Of a DNA stretch of 64,000 bases, positions 1 through 8,462 are shown piece by piece. This stretch comes from UKL13-2 sp947085425 (GTDB lineage Bacteria > Pseudomonadota > Gammaproteobacteria > Burkholderiales > Usitatibacteraceae), in assembly GCA_947085425.1 (NCBI GenBank), contig CAMTWK010000001.1:1-64000 (forward strand). The letters are read 5' to 3'. Both the position numbers and the translations under genes were made by a program. Each line of letters begins with the position of its first letter. The stretch's first letter is position 1. The notes beneath the pieces were generated by a model. The model saw only the letters and a list, made by a program, of their open reading frames with translations, was not told the origin of the DNA and searched no databases.

Positions 1-137
1 CCCTTCAACCGGTATCAATCAGATCCACCAAACCCAGGCTATAACACCCAAATCCAATCTCTCCAATCAACCCATCACCAGCAGGCCCCAATACACAAGA
101 GCACCCACCTCAATCGATTGTCTAGTTTTTAAAGAAC
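1..137 (-). promoter_or_regulatory. rRNA operon leader with boxA antiterminator
   Basis: Read on the minus strand, 137-126 is GTTCTTTAAAAA, followed by an ACTAGACAATC segment and a GGTGGGTGCTCTTG stretch. This matches the boxA plus spacer found just upstream of 16S rRNA genes in Proteobacteria. BoxA recruits NusB/S10 to make rRNA transcription resistant to Rho. No protein gene lies between it and the left edge, so the 16S gene should begin a short way outside the window. The rRNA itself is not in view, so identification rests on the boxA context and the strong promoter upstream. Confidence 0.78.
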
Positions 138-139
138 GA

Positions 140-186
140 TTCGAAACGTTTTTTCCGTCGCTTGCTGCTTTGCGACACGTTTCGAA
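140..186 (-). promoter_or_regulatory. Leader hairpin (boxB-like) of the rRNA operon
   Basis: A perfect 10-bp inverted repeat, TTCGAAACGT at 140-149 and ACGTTTCGAA at 177-186, encloses a second inner stem, GTCGC at 157-161 with GCGAC at 172-176. It lies between the promoter and boxA, where rRNA leaders carry a boxB hairpin. It could also be a processing site. The pairing is directly visible; the role is inferred from position. Confidence 0.6.
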
Positions 187-194
187 GGATTGCT

Positions 195-223
195 ATTATG
201 CAGTGCAGCAAATTGCCGGTCAA
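195..223 (-). promoter_or_regulatory. rRNA P1-type sigma70 promoter
   Basis: On the minus strand the -35 box is TTGACC (223-218) and the -10 box is CATAAT (200-195), separated by exactly 17 bases. Each box matches the sigma70 consensus at 5 of 6 positions. The bases upstream (about 224-260) are AT-rich with A/T tracts, as in an UP element. It reads out of the left edge toward the rRNA genes and also lies in the downstream flank of tyrS. Confidence 0.78.
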
Positions 224-280
224 CCCCTTTTTGCAAAATATTTACAGGTTTCTGCAAAAAGATTTTGCGCACAAAAATTA

Positions 281-1492
281 TCAAATAATTGTCACGCGGG
301 CGAACTTTCGTTTGCCCACTTGTGCTACGACATTTGCACCTTTTTTTAGCATCAACAACTTGTCGGTAATTTTTTCGCCATCGAGGCGAACGCCGCCCTG
401 CTCAATCATGCGAACGGACTCGCCAACACTCGCGGTCAAGCCCGCCAGTTTGAGCAGATGGGTCACGCCAATAACGTTATCGGCAGATTGCACGGAAACC
501 TCAGGCATATCGTCGGGAATGCCGCCACGGTGGCGCGCCTCAAAATCAATCAGCGCCTCGTCCGCCGCACCCACCGAATGAAAGCGGACAACAAGTTCCT
601 GCGCAAACGCCACCTTGATATCACGCGGATTTTTTCCAGCCTCCACCTCGGACCGCCACAACTTGATTTCTGCGGCCGGTCTAAACGACAGGAGGTTAAT
701 GTACTTCCACATCATGTCGTCGGACACACTCATTAACTTGCCGAACATTTCGCTCGGCACGTCGGTGATGCCGACAAAATTGTTTTTTGACTTCGACATC
801 TTCTCGACCCCGTCCAAACCCTCCAGCAGCGGCATGGTCAAGATGCATTGCTGCTCCTGGCCATATTGCTTCTGCAGCTCGCGGCCCACCAGCAGGTTGA
901 ACTTTTGATCGGTACCACCCAACTCAACGTCCGCCTTTAACACCACCGAGTCGTAACCTTGCATAAGTGGATACAAGAATTCGTGGATGGAAATCGGTGT
1001 GTTGCTTTGGAAACGTTTGGTAAAGTCGTCGCGTTCCAGCATTCTCGCGACCGTCCAACGTGAGGCCAGCTGAATCAGGCCGGGCGCGCCCAGCGGGTCA
1101 CACCACTCGGAGTTATAACGAATTTCAGTTTTTTCGGCGTCCAAAACCAAACTTGCCTGCTTAAGGTAGGTTTTGGCGTTTTCCTCAATTTGTTCACGGG
1201 TTAACGGCGGGCGGGTTGAATTACGCCCGGATGGATCACCAATCATGCCGGTGAAGTCACCGATCAGAAAAATGACCTGATGTCCCATGTTTTGCAATTG
1301 ACGCATCTTGTTCAACACCACGGTATGACCCAAATGCAGGTCAGGTGCCGTCGGGTCCAAGCCGAGTTTGATTCGAAGTTGGCGGCCGCTTTCGAGTTTC
1401 TTAACCATATCCGCTTCAAGGATCAGCTCTTCTGCGCCGCCCTTAATAATGGCTAACTGCTCGTCAACGGTTAATGCGTTTTTTATGACCAT
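281..1492 (-). CDS. tyrS: Tyrosyl-tRNA synthetase
   Basis: A cytoplasmic class I aminoacyl-tRNA synthetase that charges tRNA-Tyr with tyrosine. The 403-residue length fits the TyrZ/TyrS bacterial family. The Rossmann catalytic domain shows the HIGH-type motif as HLGH (in PDLHLGHTVV) and the KMSKS loop intact (EKMSKSKNN). The C-terminal part (about residues 335-403) has the S4-like RNA-binding fold, with MIEQGGVRLDGEKI. The start ATG at 1492 is the first in frame. The gene is divergent from the M23 peptidase gene, and its 3' end abuts the rRNA promoter region. Confidence 0.97.
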   Translation of the reverse strand: MVIKNALTVDEQLAIIKGGAEELILEADMVKKLESGRQLRIKLGLDPTAPDLHLGHTVVLNKMRQLQNMGHQVIFLIGDFTGMIGDPSGRNSTRPPLTREQIEENAKTYLKQASLVLDAEKTEIRYNSEWCDPLGAPGLIQLASRWTVARMLERDDFTKRFQSNTPISIHEFLYPLMQGYDSVVLKADVELGGTDQKFNLLVGRELQKQYGQEQQCILTMPLLEGLDGVEKMSKSKNNFVGITDVPSEMFGKLMSVSDDMMWKYINLLSFRPAAEIKLWRSEVEAGKNPRDIKVAFAQELVVRFHSVGAADEALIDFEARHRGGIPDDMPEVSVQSADNVIGVTHLLKLAGLTASVGESVRMIEQGGVRLDGEKITDKLLMLKKGANVVAQVGKRKFARVTII

Positions 1493-1591
1493 GCTTGTGG
1501 ACCGGTATCTTTAGTGGGGAGAAATCGCCCGCAAATCAAGGCGCTTTCTGATATTCTTTACGCATTGCATTAAACAGTCATTGCCCTGCCC

Positions 1592-2932
1592 ATGAATCAT
1601 GCAGAACTTAAAATTTTAACGCATCGCGTCGGCTCCAGCCTATTTGAATTTACGCGGCGGCCGCGTGTTCGACGTTTTTCAACCGTGATCACATTGTTGT
1701 TTGTGCTGCCGACATTTGGCGTATTGACCGCATTTGGCGTCTCGTCTGATACCGAACTATCTGCGTTGGCCCGCAAGGAGGTGGTGCAGGCGCTTGCCTT
1801 GCCGCAACTTGCAGACCACACCACCGCAGAAACGGAATTCCGCTCTTCCGACCGCGTGCAGCGCGGTGATTCGGTCGCGATTTTGATGCAGCGACTGCAG
1901 ATCGATGACAAAGCGGCATTTTCATTCTTGCGTACGTCAAAGGATGCCAAATCCATTTATCAACTGCGGCCGGGCCGGACGCTGCAGGCCACCACAGACG
2001 CCGATGGCAAACTTCTAACACTGGTGTATTTACACAGCCCCGACAGGTTGCTGGAGGTAATACGAACAGGCGACGACTTTTCAGCTGCTGAAAAAGTCAT
2101 CGTCCCCACCGTTTACACCATGCATAAGGCCGGTGTGATTCGCTCCTCGCTGTATGGAGCCACCGATGCCGCCAATATTCCAGACGCCGTTGCCAACCAG
2201 TTGGCCCGCATTTTTTCAACGGACATTGATTTTCACGTTGACTTACGTTCCGGTGATCGGTTTTCAGTCATTTTCGAAATGCTTTATCACAATGGTGAAT
2301 TTCTTCGTCCGGGTCGGGTGTTATCTGCCGACTTCACCAACAAGGGTAAAAAATTCGAAGCCTACCTGTTTACCGACAGTGATGGCCATGATGGTTATTA
2401 CGGGGTTGACGGCACCAATCGTGCCAAGTCTTTCTTGCGCTCGCCATTGGCCTTTTCGCGGGTGTCTTCGGGCTTTGGCGGGCGTATGCACCCGATTTTT
2501 AAAAATTGGCGCAGACACACCGGGGTCGATTTCGCCGCACCGCGTGGCACCCCCACCTGGGCGACCGCCGACGGTATTGTTGAATTCGCCGGCGTAAAGG
2601 GCGGCTACGGCAACGTCGTTGAAATCCGCCATTCAGGCTCGGTGTTGACACTGTATGCCCACCTCTCAGGCTTTGCCTCGGGCATGCGCAAAGGTGTCCG
2701 TGTCAGCCAGGGCCAGACCATTGGTTATGTCGGCGCCACCGGATTTGCCACCGGCCCCCATCTACATTACGAATTCAAGATTGGTGGCCAGCACCAAGAC
2801 CCAATGCGCGTCGCGCTACCCAAGGCTGACCCGTTGGCGGCAAAGTATATTGCCCAATTCAAGCAAGCCGCCGGTGTCCAGGGCGAACAACTTGCGCTTT
2901 TGCGTGACGCGAGTTTTGGCCAATTCGAGTAG
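1592..2932 (+). CDS. M23 family murein endopeptidase-like membrane protein
   Basis: A predicted cell-envelope LytM/M23 peptidase of 446 residues. A single hydrophobic segment (about residues 30-50) anchors the N-terminus. The middle region resembles the LysM/OapA-like part of MepM-type proteins. The C-terminal M23 domain (about 280-410) has the zinc ligands in HTGVD (about 309) and the HLH of GPHLHYEF (about 390), plus YAHLS, so it should be an active peptidoglycan endopeptidase rather than a degenerate EnvC-type activator. It is followed directly by anmK, which recycles peptidoglycan. The two genes overlap or nearly so, suggesting one transcript for wall turnover. Confidence 0.92.
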   Translation: MNHAELKILTHRVGSSLFEFTRRPRVRRFSTVITLLFVLPTFGVLTAFGVSSDTELSALARKEVVQALALPQLADHTTAETEFRSSDRVQRGDSVAILMQRLQIDDKAAFSFLRTSKDAKSIYQLRPGRTLQATTDADGKLLTLVYLHSPDRLLEVIRTGDDFSAAEKVIVPTVYTMHKAGVIRSSLYGATDAANIPDAVANQLARIFSTDIDFHVDLRSGDRFSVIFEMLYHNGEFLRPGRVLSADFTNKGKKFEAYLFTDSDGHDGYYGVDGTNRAKSFLRSPLAFSRVSSGFGGRMHPIFKNWRRHTGVDFAAPRGTPTWATADGIVEFAGVKGGYGNVVEIRHSGSVLTLYAHLSGFASGMRKGVRVSQGQTIGYVGATGFATGPHLHYEFKIGGQHQDPMRVALPKADPLAAKYIAQFKQAAGVQGEQLALLRDASFGQFE

Positions 2933-4013
2933 TTTGTACATTGGCATCATGTCGGGAACATCGCTCGATGGTGCCGACGCCATTCTTGCCGACTTTTCCC
3001 AACCCACTCCGCTGGTATTGGCTTTTGCCAGTGCGTCCTATCCCGCCGAATTGCGGGCCGAATTGCACGCCCTGAATTGTTCGGGCGAAAACGAAATTGA
3101 ACGCAGTCATCTCGCCGCCAACCAACTGGCGGATGTTTACGCCGGCGTGGTGGACATGGCATTGCAACAAGCCAACGTGACCCCCGACAACATCCTTGCC
3201 ACCGGCTGCCACGGCCAGACCATTCGCCACCGCCCGGATTTGGGTTTCACCACCCAGCTCAACAACGCCGCGCGGCTGGCCGAATTGACCGGCATCGATG
3301 TGGTCGCCGATTTCCGTTCGCGCGATGTCGCGGCGGGTGGCCAGGGCGCGCCGCTGGCACCGGCGTTTCACGACGGCATGTTTCGCGCCCGTGATGAAAC
3401 CCGTGTCATCGTCAACATCGGCGGCATCAGTAACCTCACCATCCTCAGGCCAAATGAATCGGTGTGGGGCTTTGATTGCGGCCCCGGCAATTGCCTGATG
3501 GATTATTGGATGCAACGTCACCGCGGTGAGGCGTTCGATAAAAATGGTGCATGGGCGGCCCAAGGTCAGCCATCCACGCGGCTTTTGGGGCATTTGCAGG
3601 CTGAGCCCTACTTCGCGCTTGCGCCGCCCAAAAGCACCGGACGTGATTTATTCCACGCCGATTGGCTGGCGCAATTTTTGCAAAATGAATCGCCGGTGGA
3701 TGTGCAGGCCACCCTGCTGGAACTCACTGCTTGGGCCATCGCCTCACACATCGGGCAAACCGCACGCGACGCACGCGCGGCCATCGTCTGCGGCGGCGGT
3801 GCCAACAACCAAACACTCATGGCACGGCTTGCCGCACTCCTGCCCGACATGCGCATCGAGACCACCGACGATTACGGCGTGCCAACACAACAAGTCGAAG
3901 CGTTCGCCTTTGCGTGGCTGGCAAAACAGTGTGTTGAAAATCGACCGATTGATTTGCGGCGCACCACTGGGGCGAGGCAGCCGAATGTTTTGGGGTTGAT
4001 TGTGCGGGCTTGA
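2916..4013 (+). CDS. anmK: Anhydro-N-acetylmuramic acid kinase
   Basis: Phosphorylates and opens 1,6-anhydro-MurNAc to MurNAc-6-phosphate in peptidoglycan recycling. The N-terminal phosphate-binding motif YIGIMSGTSLDG is intact, and RDVAAGGQGAPLAP and the late NIGGISN and GGGANN motifs fit the ASKHA kinase fold. The start is uncertain. There is no ATG near the family start, and the in-frame options are GTG 2904, TTG 2916 and TTG 2934. I chose 2916 because it leaves the few residues usually seen before YIG. It overlaps the end of the M23 gene. The open frame extends much further upstream, but that part is out-of-frame M23 coding. Confidence 0.92.
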   Translation: MANSSSLYIGIMSGTSLDGADAILADFSQPTPLVLAFASASYPAELRAELHALNCSGENEIERSHLAANQLADVYAGVVDMALQQANVTPDNILATGCHGQTIRHRPDLGFTTQLNNAARLAELTGIDVVADFRSRDVAAGGQGAPLAPAFHDGMFRARDETRVIVNIGGISNLTILRPNESVWGFDCGPGNCLMDYWMQRHRGEAFDKNGAWAAQGQPSTRLLGHLQAEPYFALAPPKSTGRDLFHADWLAQFLQNESPVDVQATLLELTAWAIASHIGQTARDARAAIVCGGGANNQTLMARLAALLPDMRIETTDDYGVPTQQVEAFAFAWLAKQCVENRPIDLRRTTGARQPNVLGLIVRA

Positions 4014-4081
4014 GTTATTCGCATCATCTCGCTACGCAGCCCAACCAAGCGTTAAAGCGCGTTTTATCAAGGTGGATACTC

Positions 4082-4654
4082 ATGAAAGCAGAATACGATC
4101 TCCCCAAAATGAAGTCCCGCAAAAATCCCTACGCATCAAAGCTGAAGAAGCCCGCCACAACGCGACTATCAGAAGAAGTTGAAATCATGGATACGCAAAC
4201 CATCGAGATCCTGGGACGCAACCGGTTGGTGGGTGAGCTACTGGCTGCTGGACTTGAGGTCGCCATTCCACTGAGAGATAGGGGCATCGACTTAATCGCA
4301 TATGTTGACCTTGCTGCGAAAGCATCAAAGTTCGCCGCTGTTCCAATTCAGATGAAGGCTACATCAGCTCGCGCATTCTCCCTTGATACCAAGTACGCCA
4401 AAATTTCCAATCTTGTCATTGCCTACGTCTGGGGGCTTCAAGCCCCAGAGCATTCCCAGTGCTTTGCCCTCACCTATTCCGAGGCTGTTGAAATTGCCGA
4501 CACCATGAAATGGACTACAACCGCATCATGGGCAAAAGGCAGCTACTCAACGTCTGCGCCGAGCAAGAAGCTTTGCGAACTTTTGGCACCATTCAAAATG
4601 TCATCCGATTCTTGGCGAAAAAAAATATCACACGTCAGTCAAGTTGCGCTTTGA
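4082..4654 (+). CDS. Antitoxin-N-terminus / PD-(D/E)XK-like nuclease chimera (hypothetical)
   Basis: A 190-residue protein, ATG at 4082 after AAGGTGG. Residues 1-34 (MKAEYDLPKMKSRKNPY and on to TTRLSEEVE) look like the start of a BrnA/CopG-type antitoxin, which normally continues into a ribbon-helix-helix. Here the frame passes straight into MDTQTIEILGRNRLVGELL, which reads like the start of a separate conserved protein, with its own ATG at 4187 preceded by AGAAGAAG. The second part has D70 (RGIDLIAY) and QMK (90-92), resembling the D...QxK core of PD-(D/E)XK nuclease folds. No toxin gene adjoins it. Function unknown; the family reading is from memory and the fusion may be a deletion scar. 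Confidence 0.72.
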   Translation: MKAEYDLPKMKSRKNPYASKLKKPATTRLSEEVEIMDTQTIEILGRNRLVGELLAAGLEVAIPLRDRGIDLIAYVDLAAKASKFAAVPIQMKATSARAFSLDTKYAKISNLVIAYVWGLQAPEHSQCFALTYSEAVEIADTMKWTTTASWAKGSYSTSAPSKKLCELLAPFKMSSDSWRKKISHVSQVAL

Positions 4655-4669
4655 CATTGAGATCGAGTA

Positions 4670-4693
4670 GGGCGCGCCATATGCGGCGCGCCC
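4670..4693. terminator. GC-rich hairpin between convergent genes
   Basis: A 9-bp perfect stem, GGGCGCGCC at 4670-4678 and GGCGCGCCC at 4685-4693, with loop ATATGC. It lies 16 bases past the stop at 4654 and 60 bases before the metY stop. It has no T-run on either side, so it may act as a bidirectional transcript end or simply protect 3' ends. Confidence 0.45.
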
Positions 4694-4752
4694 CACTTGG
4701 AAAGGAGTGGTGCAGGCGCACCGGCAAACATCGCCTCCATCCTAGGCCCACG

Positions 4753-6048
4753 CTATCCCGCCCTCGCCAACGCCTGCTCAATATCCCAAATAATATCGTC
4801 GATAGTTTCCAGGCCAATCGACAGCCGCACCATGTCCGGCGGCACGCCGGCTTTGATCTGGTCTTCTTCGCTGAGTTGCCGGTGTGTGGTGGAAGCCGGG
4901 TGAATGACCAGTGACTTGGCGTCGCCGATATTGGCCAGGTGCGAAATAAATTGCAGCGCTTCGATGAATTTCACGCCGCTTTGAAATCCGCCCTTGATGC
5001 CAAATGACAACAGCGCGCCCGCGCCTTTTGGCATGTAGCGTTTGACCATCGGGTGATAACGATTCGACACCAGCCCCGGATAATTCACCCACGCGACCTG
5101 TGGGTGGTGTTGCAAAAATTCCGCCACCGCCATGGCATTGGCGCAGTGGCGTTCCATCCGCACCGGCAGGGTCTCCAGCCCCTGCATGAGTTGCCAGGCG
5201 TTGAATGGCGAGAGGGTCGGCCCGTAAACGCGCATGATTTCCATGCGTGCTTTCATGGTGTAGGCGAAATCGCCGAAGGTCTCGAAAAAGCGCACGCCGT
5301 GATAACCCGCCGAGGGTTCGTGCATACCGGGAAATTTTTCCGCGATGCGCGGTTCGCCCCACGGAAATTTGCCGCTTTCCACCACCACCCCGCCCATGGT
5401 GGTGCCGTGGCCGCCCATGAATTTGGTGGCGCTGTGGACAACAATATCCGCGCCGTGTTTCAGCGGCTGACATAGATAAGGCGAGGCGGCGGTGTTGTCC
5501 ACCACAAAGGGCACGCCTGCTTCGCGCGCGATTTTGCCGATCGCTTCCAGATCAACAATGTTGATGGCGGGGTTGCCGAGGGTCTCGGAAAAAATCACCT
5601 TGGTGTTCGGCTTTAACGCACGCCGAAAATTTTCAGGGTCATCCGGGTCAACCAGTGTCGCTTCAATGCCCAGCTTTTTGAAATTAACATTGAACATGGT
5701 GTGGGTGCCGCCGTAGAGTTTGGACGACGACACCAGGTGATCGCCCGCTTCCAGGATATTCATCAGCGCCACCATCGAGGCCGCCTGCCCGCTGGCGGTG
5801 GCCACCGCCGCGCGCCCTCCTTCGAGCGCGGCGCAACGCTCCTCAAAAGCAGCGGTGGTGGGATTCGACAGGCGCGTGTAAACATTACCAAAGGTCTGCA
5901 AGTTAAATAGCGACGCGGCGTGATCGGCGCTGTCGAATACAAACGAGGTTGTCTGATAAAGCGGCAGCGCACGCGAACCGGTCGCCGCATCGGGAATTTG
6001 TCCGGCATGCAGCGCGAGGGTTTCAAAACCGAATTGTCTATCCGCCAT
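4753..6048 (-). CDS. metY: O-acetylhomoserine sulfhydrylase (aminocarboxypropyltransferase)
   Basis: A PLP enzyme of the Cys/Met metabolism family that makes homocysteine from O-acetylhomoserine and sulfide in methionine synthesis. The length (431 residues) and opening FETLALHAGQ fit the MetY branch, which is longer than MetB or MetC. The PLP lysine lies in HSATKFMGGHGTT, and the VDNTAASPYLCQP motif precedes it. Start ATG 6048 has AGGAACAG upstream. A long untranslated region lies upstream, with no methionine-type riboswitch that I can recognise. A MetZ-like reaction on O-succinylhomoserine cannot be excluded by eye. Confidence 0.93.
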   Translation of the reverse strand: MADRQFGFETLALHAGQIPDAATGSRALPLYQTTSFVFDSADHAASLFNLQTFGNVYTRLSNPTTAAFEERCAALEGGRAAVATASGQAASMVALMNILEAGDHLVSSSKLYGGTHTMFNVNFKKLGIEATLVDPDDPENFRRALKPNTKVIFSETLGNPAINIVDLEAIGKIAREAGVPFVVDNTAASPYLCQPLKHGADIVVHSATKFMGGHGTTMGGVVVESGKFPWGEPRIAEKFPGMHEPSAGYHGVRFFETFGDFAYTMKARMEIMRVYGPTLSPFNAWQLMQGLETLPVRMERHCANAMAVAEFLQHHPQVAWVNYPGLVSNRYHPMVKRYMPKGAGALLSFGIKGGFQSGVKFIEALQFISHLANIGDAKSLVIHPASTTHRQLSEEDQIKAGVPPDMVRLSIGLETIDDIIWDIEQALARAG

Positions 6049-6256
6049 GTGCTGTTCCTGCTTCTGTGTGGGCTTTGATTTTAGCGGCTGCTTGGTTTAC
6101 CGGCCAATGCGCATTCGGCATGGTTTATGCGGGCGGAATATATATGGTCATAAAATCGACAATCTTCATATCCCATGCGGCGTTTGCGGCATTTTTGCTT
6201 GAAAACACCCGTGGAATGGCGAGTTTCATAGGAAACTTCTAAAAACCTAGCCTTTA

Positions 6257-6270
6257 CCGGCGGAGGCCGG
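6257..6270. repeat. Short palindrome CCGGC-GGAG-GCCGG
   Basis: A 5-bp stem with a GGAG loop at 6257-6270. It resembles the short dispersed hairpins common in betaproteobacterial intergenic DNA. It occurs 43 bases before a second, similar hairpin, so the pair may be a small repeat cluster. Confidence 0.4.
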
Positions 6271-6313
6271 CACCCAATTTTTGGATGCCATTGATACCAC
6301 TACAAAAATTATG

Positions 6314-6331
6314 CCCCTGCCTTCGCAGGGG
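6314..6331. repeat. Short palindrome CCCCTGC-CTTC-GCAGGGG
   Basis: A perfect 7-bp stem with a CTTC loop at 6314-6331, located 37 bases past the FAD oxidase stop on the minus strand. It could help end that transcript. No T-tract follows in either direction, so a repeat or 3'-end stabiliser is as likely as a terminator. Confidence 0.45.
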
Positions 6332-6367
6332 AAGGAAATTTTGATGTTTGGGGACGTGCAAAAAAAT

Positions 6368-7768
6368 CTACAACACCTTGCCCGGATTCATGATGTTGTC
6401 CGGGTCCAATGCGTGTTTGAGCTGGCGCATCAGGCTAAGTGCCAGCGGCGATTTGTGTTTGGTGATGTCATCTCGCTTGAGTTGCCCCAGCCCGTGTTCG
6501 GCCGAGATCGAGCCGCCACATTCATCCACATGGGCATAGACAATCTGGTTAATGGCTTCGACATGCATCAGGCCCTGCGCGGGCAGGCCGCAGTTGTAAT
6601 GCAGATTGCCGTCACCCAGGTGGCCAAAACACACCAGCGAAATGTCCGGGAACCGCTGTAAGAGCGCCGCATCACATTTTTGTATGAACGCAGGGATTTT
6701 TGAAATCGGCACAGAAATGTCGTGTTTAATATTTTTGCCCGCCAACCTTTGCGCCTCGGAAATTTCCTCGCGTAGCCGCCAAAGTTCGGCGATTTGTGTG
6801 TCCGAACCGGCAATCACCGCATCAAAAATTTCCCCCTGCTCCATAGCCTCCGCTAATTTATTTTCCAACCATTGCCGAATGGACGCATCCGTTCTGGAGT
6901 CGTTCAATTCGATCAGCACCTGCCAGAGGTGATGCTCGGCAAAAGGTTCGCGCGTGTCGGGAATGTGGCGCAACACCAAGTCAAGGCAAACGCGCGAGAT
7001 CAATTCAAACCCCACCAGTTGATCGGCGAAATCACGCTTGATGCGATTGAGCAGACACACAGCGGCGTCCGGCGAGGCCACCGCCACCAACGCCACCGCG
7101 CGCGCCTTCGGCAGCGCAAATAATTTGAGTGTGGCGGCGGTGATCACGCCGAGTGTGCCCTCGGCACCGATAAACCAGTGCTTGAGATCATAGCCGGTGT
7201 TGTCCTTGCGCAAGCCCGACAAGCCGTGCCAGATCTCACCTTGCGGCGTGACCACTTCCAGCCCCAGCACCAAGTCACGCGCATTGCCGTAACGCAGCAC
7301 ATTGGTGCCGCCGGCATTGGTGGAAAGATTGCCGCCGATGGTGCAGCTTCCCTCGGCGGCGAGTGACAACGGAAACAGCCGATCGACTGCGCGCGCTTTG
7401 TCCTGCACGGTTTGCAATATCGCGCCGGCCTCAACGGTCATGGTGTCGTTGTCGGTATCAATGGCGCGAATAACATTCATGCGATTGAGCGACAAAACAA
7501 TAGCGTTGCCGCTGTTGTCGGGCACACCGCCGCCGACCAGGCCGGTGTTGCCGCCTTGTGGCACGATTGGCGTTTTGGTTTCGGCACACCGCTTGACCAC
7601 TGCCGCAACTTCATGGGTGTTGGCGGGGCGCACCACGGCCACAGCTTGGCCTGAAAAATTACCGCGCCAATCGACAAGATAAGGTGCCATTTCGGCGGGC
7701 AAGGTGACAAGACCGGCGTCGCCAACAATGGCGTGAAGGGAAACCACCAGCGGATTGGAGTGCGGCAT
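6368..7768 (-). CDS. FAD-binding oxidoreductase (GlcD / D-2-hydroxyglutarate dehydrogenase-like)
   Basis: A cytoplasmic flavoprotein of the vanillyl-alcohol oxidase/PCMH superfamily, 466 residues. The FAD-binding part shows VVPQGGNTGLVGGGVPD (about residues 75-95) and EGSCTIGGNLSTNAGG. The C-terminal cap ends in SAEHGLGQLKRD and DPDNIMNPGKVL, both typical of D-2-hydroxyacid and D-2-hydroxyglutarate dehydrogenases. Substrate cannot be fixed from sequence. The start ATG at 7768 overlaps the stop of the upstream heptose adenylyltransferase gene as TAATG, so the two are translationally coupled, although the biochemical link is unclear. Confidence 0.9.
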   Translation of the reverse strand: MPHSNPLVVSLHAIVGDAGLVTLPAEMAPYLVDWRGNFSGQAVAVVRPANTHEVAAVVKRCAETKTPIVPQGGNTGLVGGGVPDNSGNAIVLSLNRMNVIRAIDTDNDTMTVEAGAILQTVQDKARAVDRLFPLSLAAEGSCTIGGNLSTNAGGTNVLRYGNARDLVLGLEVVTPQGEIWHGLSGLRKDNTGYDLKHWFIGAEGTLGVITAATLKLFALPKARAVALVAVASPDAAVCLLNRIKRDFADQLVGFELISRVCLDLVLRHIPDTREPFAEHHLWQVLIELNDSRTDASIRQWLENKLAEAMEQGEIFDAVIAGSDTQIAELWRLREEISEAQRLAGKNIKHDISVPISKIPAFIQKCDAALLQRFPDISLVCFGHLGDGNLHYNCGLPAQGLMHVEAINQIVYAHVDECGGSISAEHGLGQLKRDDITKHKSPLALSLMRQLKHALDPDNIMNPGKVL

Positions 7769-8253
7769 TATTTTCCGGTGCCGCGAATCTTGGCGAGCAT
7801 GGCTGAGGTGGAGCGTGCATGTTGAAACGCAATCGAATGCACCGTGCCGCCCCACGATCGCACCTCCGTTGCCCCGACAATATTGTCGACCGTCCAATCT
7901 CCGCCCTTTACCAAAACGTTCGGTCTGGCATCGACAATACGCTCGATGGGTGTGTCTTCATCAAACCACGTCACCAGCGACACACACTCAAGAGCGGCGA
8001 TCACAGCCATGCGATCATCCAAACAATTGATCGGTCGGTCATCACCCTTGCCGAGCCGGCGAACCGATGCATCGGAGTTGAGAGCGACGACCAACGACGC
8101 ACCCAAAGCTGCCGCCTCCGCCAGATAGGTGACATGACCACGATGTAATACGTCGAATACTCCGTTGGTAAACACCACCGGTTGCGGGAGTAAAAACACG
8201 CGCTCAGCCAAATCGGCGGGCGTGGTAAATTTTTTTTCAAAGTCTGGTTGCAT
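7768..8253 (-). CDS. rfaE2: D-glycero-beta-D-manno-heptose 1-phosphate adenylyltransferase
   Basis: Transfers AMP to heptose-1-phosphate to make ADP-heptose for the lipopolysaccharide core. The protein (161 residues) corresponds to the C-terminal half of enteric HldE, here free-standing. The nucleotidyltransferase motif FTNGVFDVLHRGHVTYL contains the HxGH signature, and the late motif HARSTSAML resembles the ISTTxxI motif of the family. The gene is upstream of, and overlaps by one base, the FAD oxidase gene. The partner kinase (HldA) is not in the window. Confidence 0.93.
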   Translation of the reverse strand: MQPDFEKKFTTPADLAERVFLLPQPVVFTNGVFDVLHRGHVTYLAEAAALGASLVVALNSDASVRRLGKGDDRPINCLDDRMAVIAALECVSLVTWFDEDTPIERIVDARPNVLVKGGDWTVDNIVGATEVRSWGGTVHSIAFQHARSTSAMLAKIRGTGK

Positions 8254-8422
8254 CGCTGAATTCTAACCGAGCCGATTGTTGATCATCGGGTAACCCGACT
8301 TGACGACGATTGCGACGACTGGCGGCGGTGCATCACAACCGTGGGTGACACGATTCGTGGCGACTTTCAACAAACCCACAACCGGCCAACCCACAAGTCA
8401 TTTTATAACCACCCGTCAACAG

Positions 8423-8454
8423 GGGTGTTTCAAGCAAAAATGTCTGAAACACCC
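8423..8454 (-). terminator. Hairpin downstream of dolP
   Basis: A perfect 10-bp stem, GGGTGTTTCA at 8423-8432 and TGAAACACCC at 8445-8454, with a 12-base loop, located 8 bases after the dolP stop on the minus strand. No strong T-run follows, so the efficiency as an intrinsic terminator is uncertain. Confidence 0.55.
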
Positions 8455-8462
8455 AGTCAATG

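Larger units (their letters stand above)
6049..6367. other. Intergenic region between metY and the FAD oxidase gene
   Basis: About 320 bases without a supported gene. It is upstream of metY and downstream of the FAD oxidase gene, both on the minus strand. The only clear structure is two short GC-rich hairpins (listed separately) in its left-to-right second half. The small open frames here have no recognisable protein features. Confidence 0.5.

Noticed and set aside
2859..3593. A 244-codon minus-strand open frame over anmK
   Set aside because: It is the complement of the clearly conserved anmK frame and has no recognisable domain.
6049..6367. Methionine-type riboswitch upstream of metY
   Set aside because: I looked for SAM or SAH riboswitch cores in this leader and saw none, only short unrelated hairpins.
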